Shown: positions 1 through 6,508, numbered from the stretch's first letter. The stretch: DNA of 10,190 nucleotides from Salinisphaeraceae bacterium UBA4764 (GCA_002403445.1 DHHU01000038.1:1-10190), one strand, 5' to 3'. Program-made: numbers and translations. The notes: generated by a model from the sequence alone, not told the origin.

Positions 1-200
1 TGTTTTTGCTGATGCTGCTGGTGACGCAATTGCTGCATTTCGCTTTGCAGATTGTTGATCTGGTTCTGAAGCCGCTGCATCTTGGCCGAACTGCTTTGGC
101 TGTTCATGCTGGCTGCGTTGGCTATGCCGGAGTGGGCCGCGAATAGCCCAACGCTGCCGACCGCTACAGCTGCAAGGATAGGCCGGGTCGAATAAAACAT
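1..200 (-). CDS. Secreted coiled-coil protein, N-terminus of a probable outer-membrane porin (partial)
   Basis: Reading on the minus strand from an ATG at 200-198 gives 66 open codons to the window edge; the rest lies outside. The start is supported by an AGGGAG Shine-Dalgarno 7 bases upstream. Residues 1-30 look like a Sec signal peptide: an Arg at position 6, a hydrophobic Ala/Val/Gly/Leu core, and a likely signal peptidase I site near GIANA-AS. Residues 40-60 then form a short Gln-rich coiled coil with Leu/Ile/Met every three or four residues (MQRLQNQINNLQSEMQQL). This architecture, signal peptide then trimerising coiled coil, is typical of proteobacterial substrate-specific porins (DcaP-like, OprP/ScrY-like), so an outer-membrane trimer is inferred. 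No barrel sequence is visible, so another periplasmic coiled-coil protein such as a YbgF-like factor remains possible. Confidence 0.7.
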   Translation of the reverse strand, partial: MFYSTRPILAAVAVGSVGLFAAHSGIANAASMNSQSSSAKMQRLQNQINNLQSEMQQLRHQQHQQK

Positions 201-286
201 GAGATAACTCCCTGAAAATTGAGGTCTTTCACTAAATTAGGCGCTCACAAAACTCGCCGAGCCACCCACTATGGCGCACATCTTAA

Positions 287-312
287 AGTGCTAACATCTG
301 TTATGAAGCACT
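287..312. repeat. Nested inverted repeat upstream of the porin-like gene
   Basis: AGTGC (287-291) pairs with GCACT (308-312), and inside it TAACA (292-296) pairs with TGTTA (299-303) around a 2-base centre, with a small TGA asymmetry. The 2-base centre suits a DNA operator dimer site better than a tight RNA hairpin. It lies about 90 bases upstream of the ATG at 200, downstream of the promoter candidate at 337-366. The regulator is unknown. Confidence 0.45.
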
Positions 313-336
313 AAAAATGTTCGCCTGTCACGAATA

Positions 337-366
337 ATCATACGAAAGTATTAAGCCTACTTGCAA
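337..366 (-). promoter_or_regulatory. Candidate sigma-70 promoter for the left-end porin-like gene
   Basis: On the minus strand a -35-like TTGCAA (366-361) and a -10-like TATGAT (342-337) are separated by 18 bases. A start site would fall near base 330, leaving a 5' leader of about 130 bases before the ATG at 200. The leader would contain the nested inverted repeat at 287-312. Motif match only; AT-rich sequence here makes chance matches easy. Confidence 0.35.
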
Positions 367-397
367 ACAAATTGTAATATTCAGTCATGGTTTTCAA

Positions 398-415
398 GGC
401 CTAAACTGTTAGGCC
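398..415. repeat. Perfect 7-bp inverted repeat in the left intergenic region
   Basis: GGCCTAA (398-404) and TTAGGCC (409-415) form a perfect stem with a 4-base loop. Neither side has a proper T-tract (on the minus strand it is followed by TTGAAAACC), so it is at best a weak terminator. It could equally be a protein-binding palindrome in the divergent region. The rest of the gene-free stretch 201-655 shows no convincing ORF or RNA gene. Confidence 0.4.
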
Positions 416-551
416 CTGCCCGCCAAAGCTTGATTCATGGCTGGTGTCCGGCTAGTGCACACTATCAATTCCCACCCTCGGAATCTAATGGCAATGGTCT
501 CGCCAAATAGCAGGTGGAACGCGCAAGCCTTTTTGATACAACTCAAAGTAT

Positions 552-580
552 TTGACATCAAAATTAATTAGGCACATCCA
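552..580 (+). promoter_or_regulatory. Possible promoter for the exonuclease gene
   Basis: A perfect -35 hexamer TTGACA lies at 552-557. The hexamer 17 bases downstream (575-580, CATCCA) is a poor -10 match. Transcription would begin near 587, consistent with translation from the GTG at 656 rather than the upstream TTG at 590. The poor -10 keeps confidence low. Confidence 0.25.
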
Positions 581-655
581 AATCGGGCATTGGCTTGTAC
601 TGTACCGACGACAGGTCTTGAAACAGTCAGTGAATATTCGAACAAAAGGCTTCTG

Positions 656-1669
656 GTGGGACGGCGCGACATCATAGAAGTGACCGGCCGCGGGCTATAT
701 TGCCCGGCCGGCGATTTTCATATCGACCCGTGGCGGCCGGTGGCTCGCGCGCTTGTCACCCACGGCCACGCCGATCACGCGCGTTGGGGCCATGACGCCT
801 ACTGGTGCGCAGAACCTGGGACCAAGATATTAATCCAGCGCTTGGGCGCCAACATTACGCTGACACCGGTTGCCTATAACGAGCCCCTGCAACTGGGCAA
901 CGCCCGGGTATCCTTTCATCCTGCCGGTCATGTGCTTGGCTCGGCTCAGATTCGTGTGGAAGTCGATGGTGAGGTGTGGGTCGTCTCCGGCGACTACAAA
1001 CGCCAGGCCGACCCGACCTGCCGGGCGTTTGAAGTCGTGCCTTGCGATACGTTCATCACCGAGGCCACCTTCGGCTTGCCGGTGTATCGCTGGGCCCCGG
1101 CCGCCGATGTGGCCCGGGACCTGTTGGCCTGGTGGACGGCCAACGCGGCCGCCGGGCGAACCAGCGTGGTGTTCACCTATGCCTTGGGCAAGGCCCAGCG
1201 TCTTCTGGCCGAATTGGCCCACTTGACCGATGCCCCGGCCTACCTCCACGGCGCCCACGGGCCGATGACCGAGATTTATCGCCAGGCCGGTATCAATATG
1301 CTGCCGACTGAACCTGTCAGCGCCTATGCCAAGCACGCCGATTTTTCCCAGTCGCTCGTGGTAGGACCACCATCGGCCGCGGGGTCGCGCTGGATGCGGC
1401 GCTTCAAACACCACAGCACAGGGTTTGTCTCCGGTTGGATGCGCATACGCGGCAACCGGCGCCGGCGCGGCTACGATCGCGGCTTCGTCATGTCCGACCA
1501 CGTCGACTGGCCAGGGTTGATCGACACCATCAAGGCAACCGGCGCACGCCGCGTTCTGGCCACCCACGGCCGGACGGACGTGCTGGTAGCGTATCTAAAA
1601 ACCCTCGGCATCGATGCCGCACCGCTTGAGACCCAGTATGCCGATGCGGGTGAAACCGATAGCGGCTGA
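656..1669 (+). CDS. Ligase-associated DNA exonuclease (metallo-beta-lactamase / beta-CASP-like family)
   Basis: The 337-residue product matches the family annotated as ligase-associated DNA exonuclease or predicted mRNA 3'-end processing factor, which normally works with an ATP-dependent DNA ligase, an Lhr-type helicase and a phosphodiesterase in DNA repair. The N-terminus carries the family signature GLYCPAGDFHIDPW, followed by the metal-binding HGHADH (residues 36-41). HPAGHVLGS (88-96) and SGDY (D113) supply further ligands, and MSDHVDW (H282) and ATHGRTD (H304) are the C-terminal histidines. Two metal ions, probably zinc, are expected. The frame is open back to a TTG at 590, but I prefer GTG 656: it has an AAAAGG ribosome site at good spacing and gives the family's usual N-terminus. 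No ligase, Lhr or PdeM gene lies next to it; msrA follows after 156 bases. Exonuclease activity is inferred from family. Confidence 0.85.
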   Translation: MGRRDIIEVTGRGLYCPAGDFHIDPWRPVARALVTHGHADHARWGHDAYWCAEPGTKILIQRLGANITLTPVAYNEPLQLGNARVSFHPAGHVLGSAQIRVEVDGEVWVVSGDYKRQADPTCRAFEVVPCDTFITEATFGLPVYRWAPAADVARDLLAWWTANAAAGRTSVVFTYALGKAQRLLAELAHLTDAPAYLHGAHGPMTEIYRQAGINMLPTEPVSAYAKHADFSQSLVVGPPSAAGSRWMRRFKHHSTGFVSGWMRIRGNRRRRGYDRGFVMSDHVDWPGLIDTIKATGARRVLATHGRTDVLVAYLKTLGIDAAPLETQYADAGETDSG

Positions 1670-1825
1670 TCCCGAACACAGGTATTTGCAGCACGCCGGC
1701 CAGAGTAAGACACTGAGTCGTAATGCAACGCAAGCTGCCACGAGCCTGACGATTCCTGCCGCGGTTGAAGGTAATATTAAGGCACGTTTTTTTCTGCTGA
1801 CTGATCATCACGATACGGAGTTTCA

Positions 1826-2281
1826 ATGACCTCTAAGGCAACATTCGGCATGGGCTGTTTCTGGAAGCCCGAAACAATATTCCGGCGCAAAGCGGGGGTG
1901 ACCGACACGCGCGTCGGCTACGCCGGCGGCCACAGGGCCAACCCGACTTATCGTCAAGTGTGCAGCGGGTCCACCGGTCACGCCGAAGTCGTGCAGGTGG
2001 ACTACGACCCCGGGCGCGTGAGCTATGAGGATCTGCTCGACGTGTTCTGGGCCAATCACGATCCCACCCAACGCGACCGCCAGGGCCCGGACGTGGGTTC
2101 ACAATACCGTTCCATTATTCTGGCTCATGACGACACACAGCAGGAGGCTGCCGAGGCCAGCCTGGCGGCGCATCAGGCGCGCATGTCTGCGACCATCGTC
2201 ACGCAGATCGAGCCCTTGACGGCGTTCTATCCGGCCGAAGAATACCATCAGCGCTATCTGGAAAAACAGGGCATTGTGTGA
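1826..2281 (+). CDS. msrA: Peptide-methionine (S)-S-oxide reductase MsrA
   Basis: This cytosolic enzyme reduces the S epimer of methionine sulfoxide, free or in proteins, using thioredoxin. The 151-residue protein contains the catalytic GCFW motif with nucleophilic C11. Residues equivalent to the E. coli active site are all present at matching offsets: F12 and W13 for the methyl-binding pocket, Y42, E54 (GHAEVV), D89 (GPDVG) and Y94. The C-terminal FYPAEEYHQ-YLEK signature is present. It is short: the protein ends at GIV just after YLEK, so the C-terminal resolving cysteines of E. coli MsrA (198, 206) are absent, leaving only C11 and C46. It may therefore be recycled by direct reduction or through C46. 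The ATG has an ACGGAG ribosome site 5 bases upstream. It has its own 156-base upstream gap and is probably transcribed alone or with the exonuclease gene. Confidence 0.95.
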   Translation: MTSKATFGMGCFWKPETIFRRKAGVTDTRVGYAGGHRANPTYRQVCSGSTGHAEVVQVDYDPGRVSYEDLLDVFWANHDPTQRDRQGPDVGSQYRSIILAHDDTQQEAAEASLAAHQARMSATIVTQIEPLTAFYPAEEYHQRYLEKQGIV

Positions 2282-2384
2282 CGCTTGCCCTATTCGACTG
2301 GCACGGTGATCCAGAAACGTCGCCATATTCCCGGGCTGATTTGATGCCCAGCCGAGTCACTCCAAAGCGTATCCGGAAGCATCT

Positions 2385-3470
2385 GTGAGCAAGCCTGCTC
2401 ACGGGCTACGCCGGCTCTTCGAGCCCAACATGAGCCTGCGCGAGCGTGGGCTTCTGGTTTGGGACTTGGCAATGCTGGCGCTGGCGTCGGCGAATCTGGC
2501 TTTGATCATCGCCGTCTGGATTGACGACATCGGGCTCATTCACCGTCTGATCGCCGCGGCCTGGCCGACCGGTCAGGCCGCATTCCAGAGCTCTGTTGTC
2601 GCCCAATTCGATGCCATCAATCTGGGGTTCGTTGCGGTTTTCATCGTTGATGTACTCGCGGGATGGCTTGTGGCGATCCAGCAGAAAACCCACGTGCGCT
2701 GGTTTTTCTATCCTTTCGTGCACTGGTATGACGTGCTCGGCTGCATCCCCGTGGCCGGCTTTCGGTTCCTGCGTGTATTGCGGGTGTTTTCAGCCCTGGC
2801 GCGACTGCACCGGCTGGGGGTGATCGACGTTCGCAGCTGGGCGCTGTTTCAGAGCGCGATGGTCTATTACGACATCGTGGCCGAAGAGATTTCAGATCGC
2901 GTCGTCATCAAGATCATCTCAGGTGCCCAAGGGGAACTGCAAAGCGGGGGTAATCGCATGGTGTCTCGCGCTATCAACGAAGTCTTCGAGCCGCGCCGCG
3001 AATTGCTCGTCGAGCGCGCCGCAAGCCAACTCGAGCAGGTCATTAACGAGTCGTATCAAACGTATCGGAGCGACCTGCAGCGCTATGTAGCCGACGTGGT
3101 GCATCGGGGCGTGGCGTGTAACGCGGCCGTAAAAAACCTCGAGCAATTGCCGCTGCTGGGCCGCACACTCAATCACGCACTTGATGACGCCATCGTGGAT
3201 ACTGTGAACAGCGTGCTGGACGAGGCCGTGGAAAGCTGCACGCGGGCCGAATTCAAGCGCATCATGAAACCGCTTATCGACCAGATTGTAGAACGCTTGA
3301 TCTTGGAGGAAGCGGGCGAGCCCTCGGAACTCGAACAAGCGTTGATCGAAACCCTTGAACTGGTCAAGGATCAGGTGGCGATCAAGCAATGGCGCAGTTA
3401 TTTCGAGACCGGCCAGACGCCCCAAAGTTACGCGCCCGAGGCGCACAGCATCACGACGGCGGACCGATAG
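2385..3470 (+). CDS. Pore-less voltage-sensor-like membrane protein (ion transporter superfamily)
   Basis: The 361-residue protein begins with four predicted membrane segments: about 24-46, 76-98, 108-124 and 125-145. The fourth has regularly spaced arginines, R127, R130, R133, R140 and R143, in FRFLRVLRVF...ARLHRLG, like the S4 helix of voltage-gated channels; D89 and D116 fall where S2 and S3 countercharges sit. No S5, selectivity filter (no TVGYG-like loop) or S6 follows. Instead, residues 146-345 are soluble, strongly helical and charged, likely cytosolic. Proteins of this shape are annotated in gammaproteobacteria as ion transporter and are, to my knowledge, uncharacterised. Voltage sensing or proton conduction is inference. 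The GTG start is chosen for the GGAAG site 6 bases upstream; an ATG at 2430 is an alternative. Its stop lies 3 bases from the convergent gene's stop. Confidence 0.7.
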   Translation: MSKPAHGLRRLFEPNMSLRERGLLVWDLAMLALASANLALIIAVWIDDIGLIHRLIAAAWPTGQAAFQSSVVAQFDAINLGFVAVFIVDVLAGWLVAIQQKTHVRWFFYPFVHWYDVLGCIPVAGFRFLRVLRVFSALARLHRLGVIDVRSWALFQSAMVYYDIVAEEISDRVVIKIISGAQGELQSGGNRMVSRAINEVFEPRRELLVERAASQLEQVINESYQTYRSDLQRYVADVVHRGVACNAAVKNLEQLPLLGRTLNHALDDAIVDTVNSVLDEAVESCTRAEFKRIMKPLIDQIVERLILEEAGEPSELEQALIETLELVKDQVAIKQWRSYFETGQTPQSYAPEAHSITTADR

Positions 3471-3473
3471 CGT

Positions 3474-4055
3474 CTATTCGCTCTCAATCTCCAGCATCGG
3501 TCGGATCTGGCGCAGCCGCATCAGCGGATCGTCAGTGGCCAGCAGGTTGTGCTTGGTGTCGGAATCGAATGGTAATAACTCGGTGAGCCGACCGGATAAC
3601 CAGCTGGCCGATTCATAGGCAGCCGCATCTGGCGCATAGGGCAGCTCGGTGTTGTCGATCAGCGCAGCCGTGATCTGTTTCAGCTCGCTCAGCTCCGGCG
3701 GGCAATTGCTGTCGGCTGATTCAGCGGCAAACTCGACTGACCCCCACCATAGACCGTTATCGGCCTGACGCGTCGACACAACGTGGAAGCGCCGCTTGCC
3801 TTCGACCCGGATGCCGAGGGCGCCATCATCGAGCCGGTCGAAGTCGACGATTTCGACCAGCGTTCCGACTGACCTCGGGGCACTGAATCCCCCAACCGTC
3901 TCGGACGCCGGGGCACAAATGCCAAAGCCGGTATGGCCCTTCATGCAAATCGACACCATGTCGAGATAGCGCGGCTCGAAAATGCGCAGCGCCATCAAGC
4001 CGCCGGGAAACACCACCGACGACAGCGGAAAAAGGGGGTAATCGGGATTATTCAT
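3474..4055 (-). CDS. Stand-alone LON substrate-binding-domain protein
   Basis: The 193-residue protein is an isolated N-terminal domain of Lon protease (LON_substr_bdg family) without the AAA+ or peptidase parts. The diagnostic opening YPLFPLSSVVFPGGLMALRIF (residues 6-26, followed by EPRY to 30) is intact. It continues with GTLVEIVDF (64-72) and the EGKRRF strand (85-90); the C-terminal half (120-193) is helical. Such solo proteins are common in proteobacteria and probably bind substrates or act as adaptors, but their partner is not established. The ATG has a GGA-type ribosome site (CACGGAATTCG) upstream. The gene is monocistronic on the minus strand and ends 3 bases from the convergent membrane-protein gene, leaving no room for a separate terminator. 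Confidence 0.85.
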   Translation of the reverse strand: MNNPDYPLFPLSSVVFPGGLMALRIFEPRYLDMVSICMKGHTGFGICAPASETVGGFSAPRSVGTLVEIVDFDRLDDGALGIRVEGKRRFHVVSTRQADNGLWWGSVEFAAESADSNCPPELSELKQITAALIDNTELPYAPDAAAYESASWLSGRLTELLPFDSDTKHNLLATDDPLMRLRQIRPMLEIESE

Positions 4056-4084
4056 CGAATTCCGTGCCCCATAGAGCTGAGCTG

Positions 4085-4107
4085 ATCATAAAACCAGTCT
4101 AATAGAC
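4085..4107 (-). promoter_or_regulatory. Possible -10 box and adjoining palindrome upstream of the LON-domain gene
   Basis: On the minus strand TATGAT (4090-4085) is a good -10 hexamer about 30 bases before the ATG at 4055; no good -35 lies 16-18 bases upstream. An 11-base perfect palindrome GTCTA-A-TAGAC (4097-4107) sits in the spacer position and could be an operator for an activator or repressor. Both are motif matches only. Confidence 0.3.
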
Positions 4108-4266
4108 AATGATTGCGGGTTGGGTGCTGCATACTGGATCGCCATTGGTACGGGCAACGCAGCGAGCGCAGGAGTTAATGGCTAACCAATCCCCCCACAA
4201 CTCGCTGCTCATCCATCGTCGACAAAAATTTATCCGCTGCATTGATTTGAATACCAGTAGTCAGTG

Positions 4267-4319
4267 CTGGCACCTGGGCCACTAACCGCGGATGCTAGCA
4301 GGTGCATTGTGGGTGCCAG
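4267..4319. repeat. Two alternative hairpins downstream of the MOSC gene
   Basis: CTGGCACC (4267-4274) can pair with GGTGCCAG (4312-4319), while the overlapping GCACCTG (4270-4276) can instead pair with CAGGTGC (4299-4305). The two stems exclude each other. The element begins 7 bases beyond the MOSC stop, in that gene's 3' region on the minus strand, and lacks a following T-tract. The rest of the gene-free stretch 4056-4325 shows only the elements listed here and no credible ORF. Confidence 0.45.
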
Positions 4320-4325
4320 GTTGGG

Positions 4326-4994
4326 TCAGCCCCCCGACGCCCGACTGGCCTTGCGCGCAGCGCGGCGACGCCATTCCGGCGCCAACTCGACGATCTCGGC
4401 CATTGCCGAGAGTTCGGCTCGTATACCGTCACTTGGTTCGCCCGCTGCATTAATCAGATGCCATATTCGGTCTAAAGTTAGTGCACTGTTACCGCACTCG
4501 AAGCGCCGGAGCGTGTCCCCCGGCACAATCCAGCCGGGCGTGAGGACACGATAGAACCAGCCGGCACGTCCCTGCTCGGCCATGGCTCGGGTGAGGTCGG
4601 GCACGCCAGTTCGGCTGGCGGGTTTCCAACAGGGTTGTCGTGGTTGGGCCACTTGCAACGTCGCAGTGCCCAGATAAAACATGTCACCGACGCAAACGTC
4701 GGCTTCCGTCAGGCCATAGGTGGCAATATTTTCCCCCAGCGCCCCGATTTCAAAAGCCTCGGCCCGATCCACATATTGCGCACGCCACTGCGCGTAGTGT
4801 TCCGCCGGATAGTGGGACAGCGCCCGCTCGAACCCTCCGTGGGCCGTGCGATCCGCCTGTTGATCACCGGTTAGGCCGTCACAAGCCAGCCAGCAAGCAC
4901 CATGGACGGCACGTTTGACAATCGCCGATTGGACCCCGTTTTCAATTAAGCCGTCGCTAGTGCCAGTTAATACGGCTTCGACACGAGTCTTCAT
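4326..4994 (-). CDS. yiiM: YiiM-like MOSC domain protein (molybdenum-cofactor sulfurtransferase/reductase family)
   Basis: The 222-residue protein matches the YiiM family in length (E. coli YiiM is about 224 residues) and layout. Visible landmarks are GDQQADRTAHGGFERALSHY (43-62), YPAEHY (62-67), GENI (87-90), VCVGD (100-104) and QPRQPCWK with the conserved cysteine C122 that is expected to bind molybdenum cofactor. YiiM-type proteins reduce N-hydroxylated bases such as 6-hydroxylaminopurine; that role is inferred here from similarity. The C-terminal 40 residues are helical and basic (RRRAARKAS). The gene lies 58 bases downstream of the DUF2237 gene on the same strand and is probably cotranscribed. 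Its ribosome site is poor (only GGTAA), so translation may be weak or depend on the upstream gene. Confidence 0.85.
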   Translation of the reverse strand: MKTRVEAVLTGTSDGLIENGVQSAIVKRAVHGACWLACDGLTGDQQADRTAHGGFERALSHYPAEHYAQWRAQYVDRAEAFEIGALGENIATYGLTEADVCVGDMFYLGTATLQVAQPRQPCWKPASRTGVPDLTRAMAEQGRAGWFYRVLTPGWIVPGDTLRRFECGNSALTLDRIWHLINAAGEPSDGIRAELSAMAEIVELAPEWRRRAARKASRASGG

Positions 4995-5052
4995 TGAGGT
5001 TACCGGGGTTGCCTTGCGGCTTGGGTGCTTCGCTGTTCAATGGATTTCAATT

Positions 5053-5427
5053 TCATTGGCGTTCAATGGCGTGTGCCTCGAGATCGTTGAGTGCCACGAT
5101 CTCCAGCGCGGCTTCGTGTGTAGCCGCCAAAACCACACCCGGCGCGACTCCGGCTTCCAAGGCCTGCTGCCAGCGCGATGCACACAAACACCAGCGATCG
5201 CCGGCAGTCAGGCCGGGAAATCCAAATTCCGGGCGAGGAGTAGACAGGTCGTTGCCAAGTACTGCGGTTAATTCTAGAAAGTCGTTAGTCAGCTCTGCAC
5301 AGACGACATGCCGGCCGATATCGGCAACCCCGGTATGACAATAGCCATCACGGTAGAAACCGGTTGTGGGGTTGTTGCAGCACAGAACCAACGGTTGGCC
5401 TAGGACGTTGCGGGCCTGATCAGTCAT
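5053..5427 (-). CDS. DUF2237 family protein
   Basis: This 124-residue protein is full-length and close to the family pattern: NVLGQPLVLC (7-16), TTGFYRDGYCHTG (21-33), NDLSTPRPEFGFPGL (59-73), GDRWCLCASRW (76-86) and EAGVAPGVVLAATHE (91-105). Six cysteines (16, 17, 30, 43, 80, 82) are present, several at conserved places, suggesting metal binding or a redox role, but no function has been established for the family. No signal peptide or membrane segment is seen, so it is likely cytosolic. It is the first gene of a probable two-gene unit with the MOSC gene and is divergent from msrB across 111 bases. The ATG at 5427 lacks a clear Shine-Dalgarno. Two copies of GGTTGCGGG, 12 bases apart (5443-5463), lie in its leader. 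Confidence 0.85.
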   Translation of the reverse strand: MTDQARNVLGQPLVLCCNNPTTGFYRDGYCHTGVADIGRHVVCAELTNDFLELTAVLGNDLSTPRPEFGFPGLTAGDRWCLCASRWQQALEAGVAPGVVLAATHEAALEIVALNDLEAHAIERQ

Positions 5428-5486
5428 GACGTTAGCAAGCTCGGTTGCGGGACGGGTTGCGGGTTACGCGCCTTAGTCAAAGTGGC

Positions 5487-5492
5487 ATCATA
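5487..5492 (-). promoter_or_regulatory. Possible -10 element for the DUF2237-MOSC unit
   Basis: TATGAT on the minus strand, about 60 bases before the DUF2237 ATG, in the divergent region shared with msrB. The hexamer at the -35 distance is a poor match, so this is a weak call. Confidence 0.22.
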
Positions 5493-5538
5493 GAGGATGT
5501 CCATACTAATCAGATCGTAACGTATATTGAGGTCTTTC

Positions 5539-5925
5539 ATGTCACCTTCAGATGCCGAGCCCAGCGACCACTTATCGGCGGAGGCGCGCGCGGTATTGCA
5601 TGACCACGCCACGGAGCCGCCGGGGTCCAGCGAGTTGAACCACGTTGACACGCCGGGCGTGTTCTACTGCGCCGACTGCGGCGCGCGCTTGTTTTCCAGC
5701 GACACTAAATTTGATTCCGGTACCGGCTGGCCGAGCTTCTACGATCACGAGCCGGGCAGCGTCGAATTCAGCGAAGACAACAGTCTAGGCATGAGCCGAA
5801 CCGAGTATCACTGTGCCCAGTGCGGCGGCCACCAAGGCCACGTGTTCCCGGACGGACCGGCGCCAACCGGCCTGCGGTATTGCAATAACGGTGTGGCGCT
5901 ACGGTTCGAACCCAGCACCAAGTAG
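5539..5925 (+). CDS. msrB: Peptide-methionine (R)-S-oxide reductase MsrB
   Basis: The 128-residue enzyme reduces the R epimer of methionine sulfoxide in proteins. Two CxxC zinc motifs are present, CADC (C44, C47) and CAQC (C92, C95). The catalytic cysteine is C115 in GLRYCNNGVALRF, with GHVFPDGPAPTG just before it and the FDSGTGWPSF signature at 58-67. Position 62 in that signature is Thr, where two-cysteine MsrBs carry the resolving Cys, so this is a form without the usual resolving cysteine. The NNG after the catalytic Cys replaces the commoner INS. I chose the ATG at 5539, which has a TTGAGG ribosome site 6 bases upstream; the in-frame TTG at 5527 lies inside that site. The gene is divergent from DUF2237 and its stop is 27 bases from the convergent DUF423 gene. 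Confidence 0.95.
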   Translation: MSPSDAEPSDHLSAEARAVLHDHATEPPGSSELNHVDTPGVFYCADCGARLFSSDTKFDSGTGWPSFYDHEPGSVEFSEDNSLGMSRTEYHCAQCGGHQGHVFPDGPAPTGLRYCNNGVALRFEPSTK

Positions 5926-5941
5926 CGGCTCGTCTGAGCTG
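5926..5941 (+). terminator. Weak hairpin between msrB and the convergent DUF423 gene
   Basis: CGGCTC (5926-5931), loop GTCT, GAGCTG (5936-5941) form a 6-bp stem with one G-U pair directly after the msrB stop, followed by GTTTACGG rather than a real T-run. It may serve both convergent genes, but as a Rho-independent terminator it is poor. Confidence 0.3.
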
Positions 5942-5952
5942 GTTTACGGGTC

Positions 5953-6327
5953 TTACATGCGTGTGACTGCCACGCCTACGAGCAACGCCCAGCCCACGAT
6001 GAGCAGCACCCCGCCGACGGGGGTGATAGCGCCAAGCCATCGGGTGTTGCTTAACGCCAGCCAGTACAGACTGCCCGAAAAAATCAGCGTTCCAAGCGCA
6101 AAACAAACCATGGCGCCCGTCACCAGGCCGCTGGCCAAGCCACTCCGGGCCAACAGCGCCACCAGCAACAGTGCCAGCGCATGATAGAACTGATAGTGCT
6201 CGGCGGTATGCCACACACCCTGCATGTGCGCTGTAAGATTGTCTCCCAGCGCATGGGCGCCAAAGGCTCCGAGTAATACGGCCAGTAGTCCATAGATGGC
6301 GCCGATAATCAATGCGATATTGGCCAT
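5953..6327 (-). CDS. ygdD: DUF423 (YgdD-like) small inner-membrane protein
   Basis: The 124-residue protein has four hydrophobic segments, about 4-27, 48-62, 66-91 and 97-121, filling nearly its whole length. Family landmarks are GAFGAHAL (20-27), HTAEHYQFYHALALL (40-54), IFSGSLY (82-88) and ITPVGG (101-106). It matches the DUF423 family in size and order; the family has no established biochemical function. It sits in the inner membrane. The ATG at 6327 is preceded by GAGAGGG at a slightly long spacing of 11 bases. The gene is divergent from the SYLF gene and convergent with msrB, and is probably monocistronic. Confidence 0.87.
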   Translation of the reverse strand: MANIALIIGAIYGLLAVLLGAFGAHALGDNLTAHMQGVWHTAEHYQFYHALALLLVALLARSGLASGLVTGAMVCFALGTLIFSGSLYWLALSNTRWLGAITPVGGVLLIVGWALLVGVAVTRM

Positions 6328-6508
6328 GAGACGTCATGCCCTCTCAAGGGTTGGTTCGCTGAATCCAGCTACAAGGCGGGCCCCAGTACATCGCGTCGAA
6401 CGAATCACAACGATGAATGTCTATCTGTCAGGATTCAGTACGATGATCATGAAGTCAACAAAAGTTATGAACGATTATCCACGTCGCCCCTTTAAATACT
6501 ATTCGCCC

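Noticed and set aside
830..1567. Long open frame on the minus strand inside the exonuclease gene
   Set aside because: It is antisense to a gene with clear family motifs, has no recognisable domain, and is explained by high GC at third codon positions.
1787..1793. Run of seven T after the exonuclease gene, considered as a terminator
   Set aside because: No stable hairpin precedes it, so it does not make a Rho-independent terminator.
5035..5069. GTTCAATGG repeated (5035-5043 and 5061-5069) between the MOSC and DUF2237 genes
   Set aside because: Only two short copies, no regular array and no link to a known element; the second copy lies inside the DUF2237 coding end.
5527..5539. The 13-mer TTGAGGTCTTTCA before msrB also occurs at 219-231
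   Set aside because: A 13-base match in 10 kb is expected about once by chance. At msrB it is the ribosome site; at 219 it lies on the opposite strand from the nearby gene.
5768..6337. Open frame on the minus strand overlapping the DUF423 and msrB genes
   Set aside because: It overlaps two recognised genes in another frame and its translation has no family features; it is rich in Arg/Gly/His typical of shadow frames.
6359..6438. CTGAATCC (6359-6366) and GGATTCAG (6431-6438) inverted repeat
   Set aside because: Eight bases separated by 64 bases is within chance expectation for this length and no other symmetry surrounds it.
6475..6483. TTATCCACG, an 8 of 9 match to the DnaA box
   Set aside because: Only one copy, no cluster, no AT-rich unwinding region and no dnaA/dnaN/gidA neighbours, so it gives no support for an origin.
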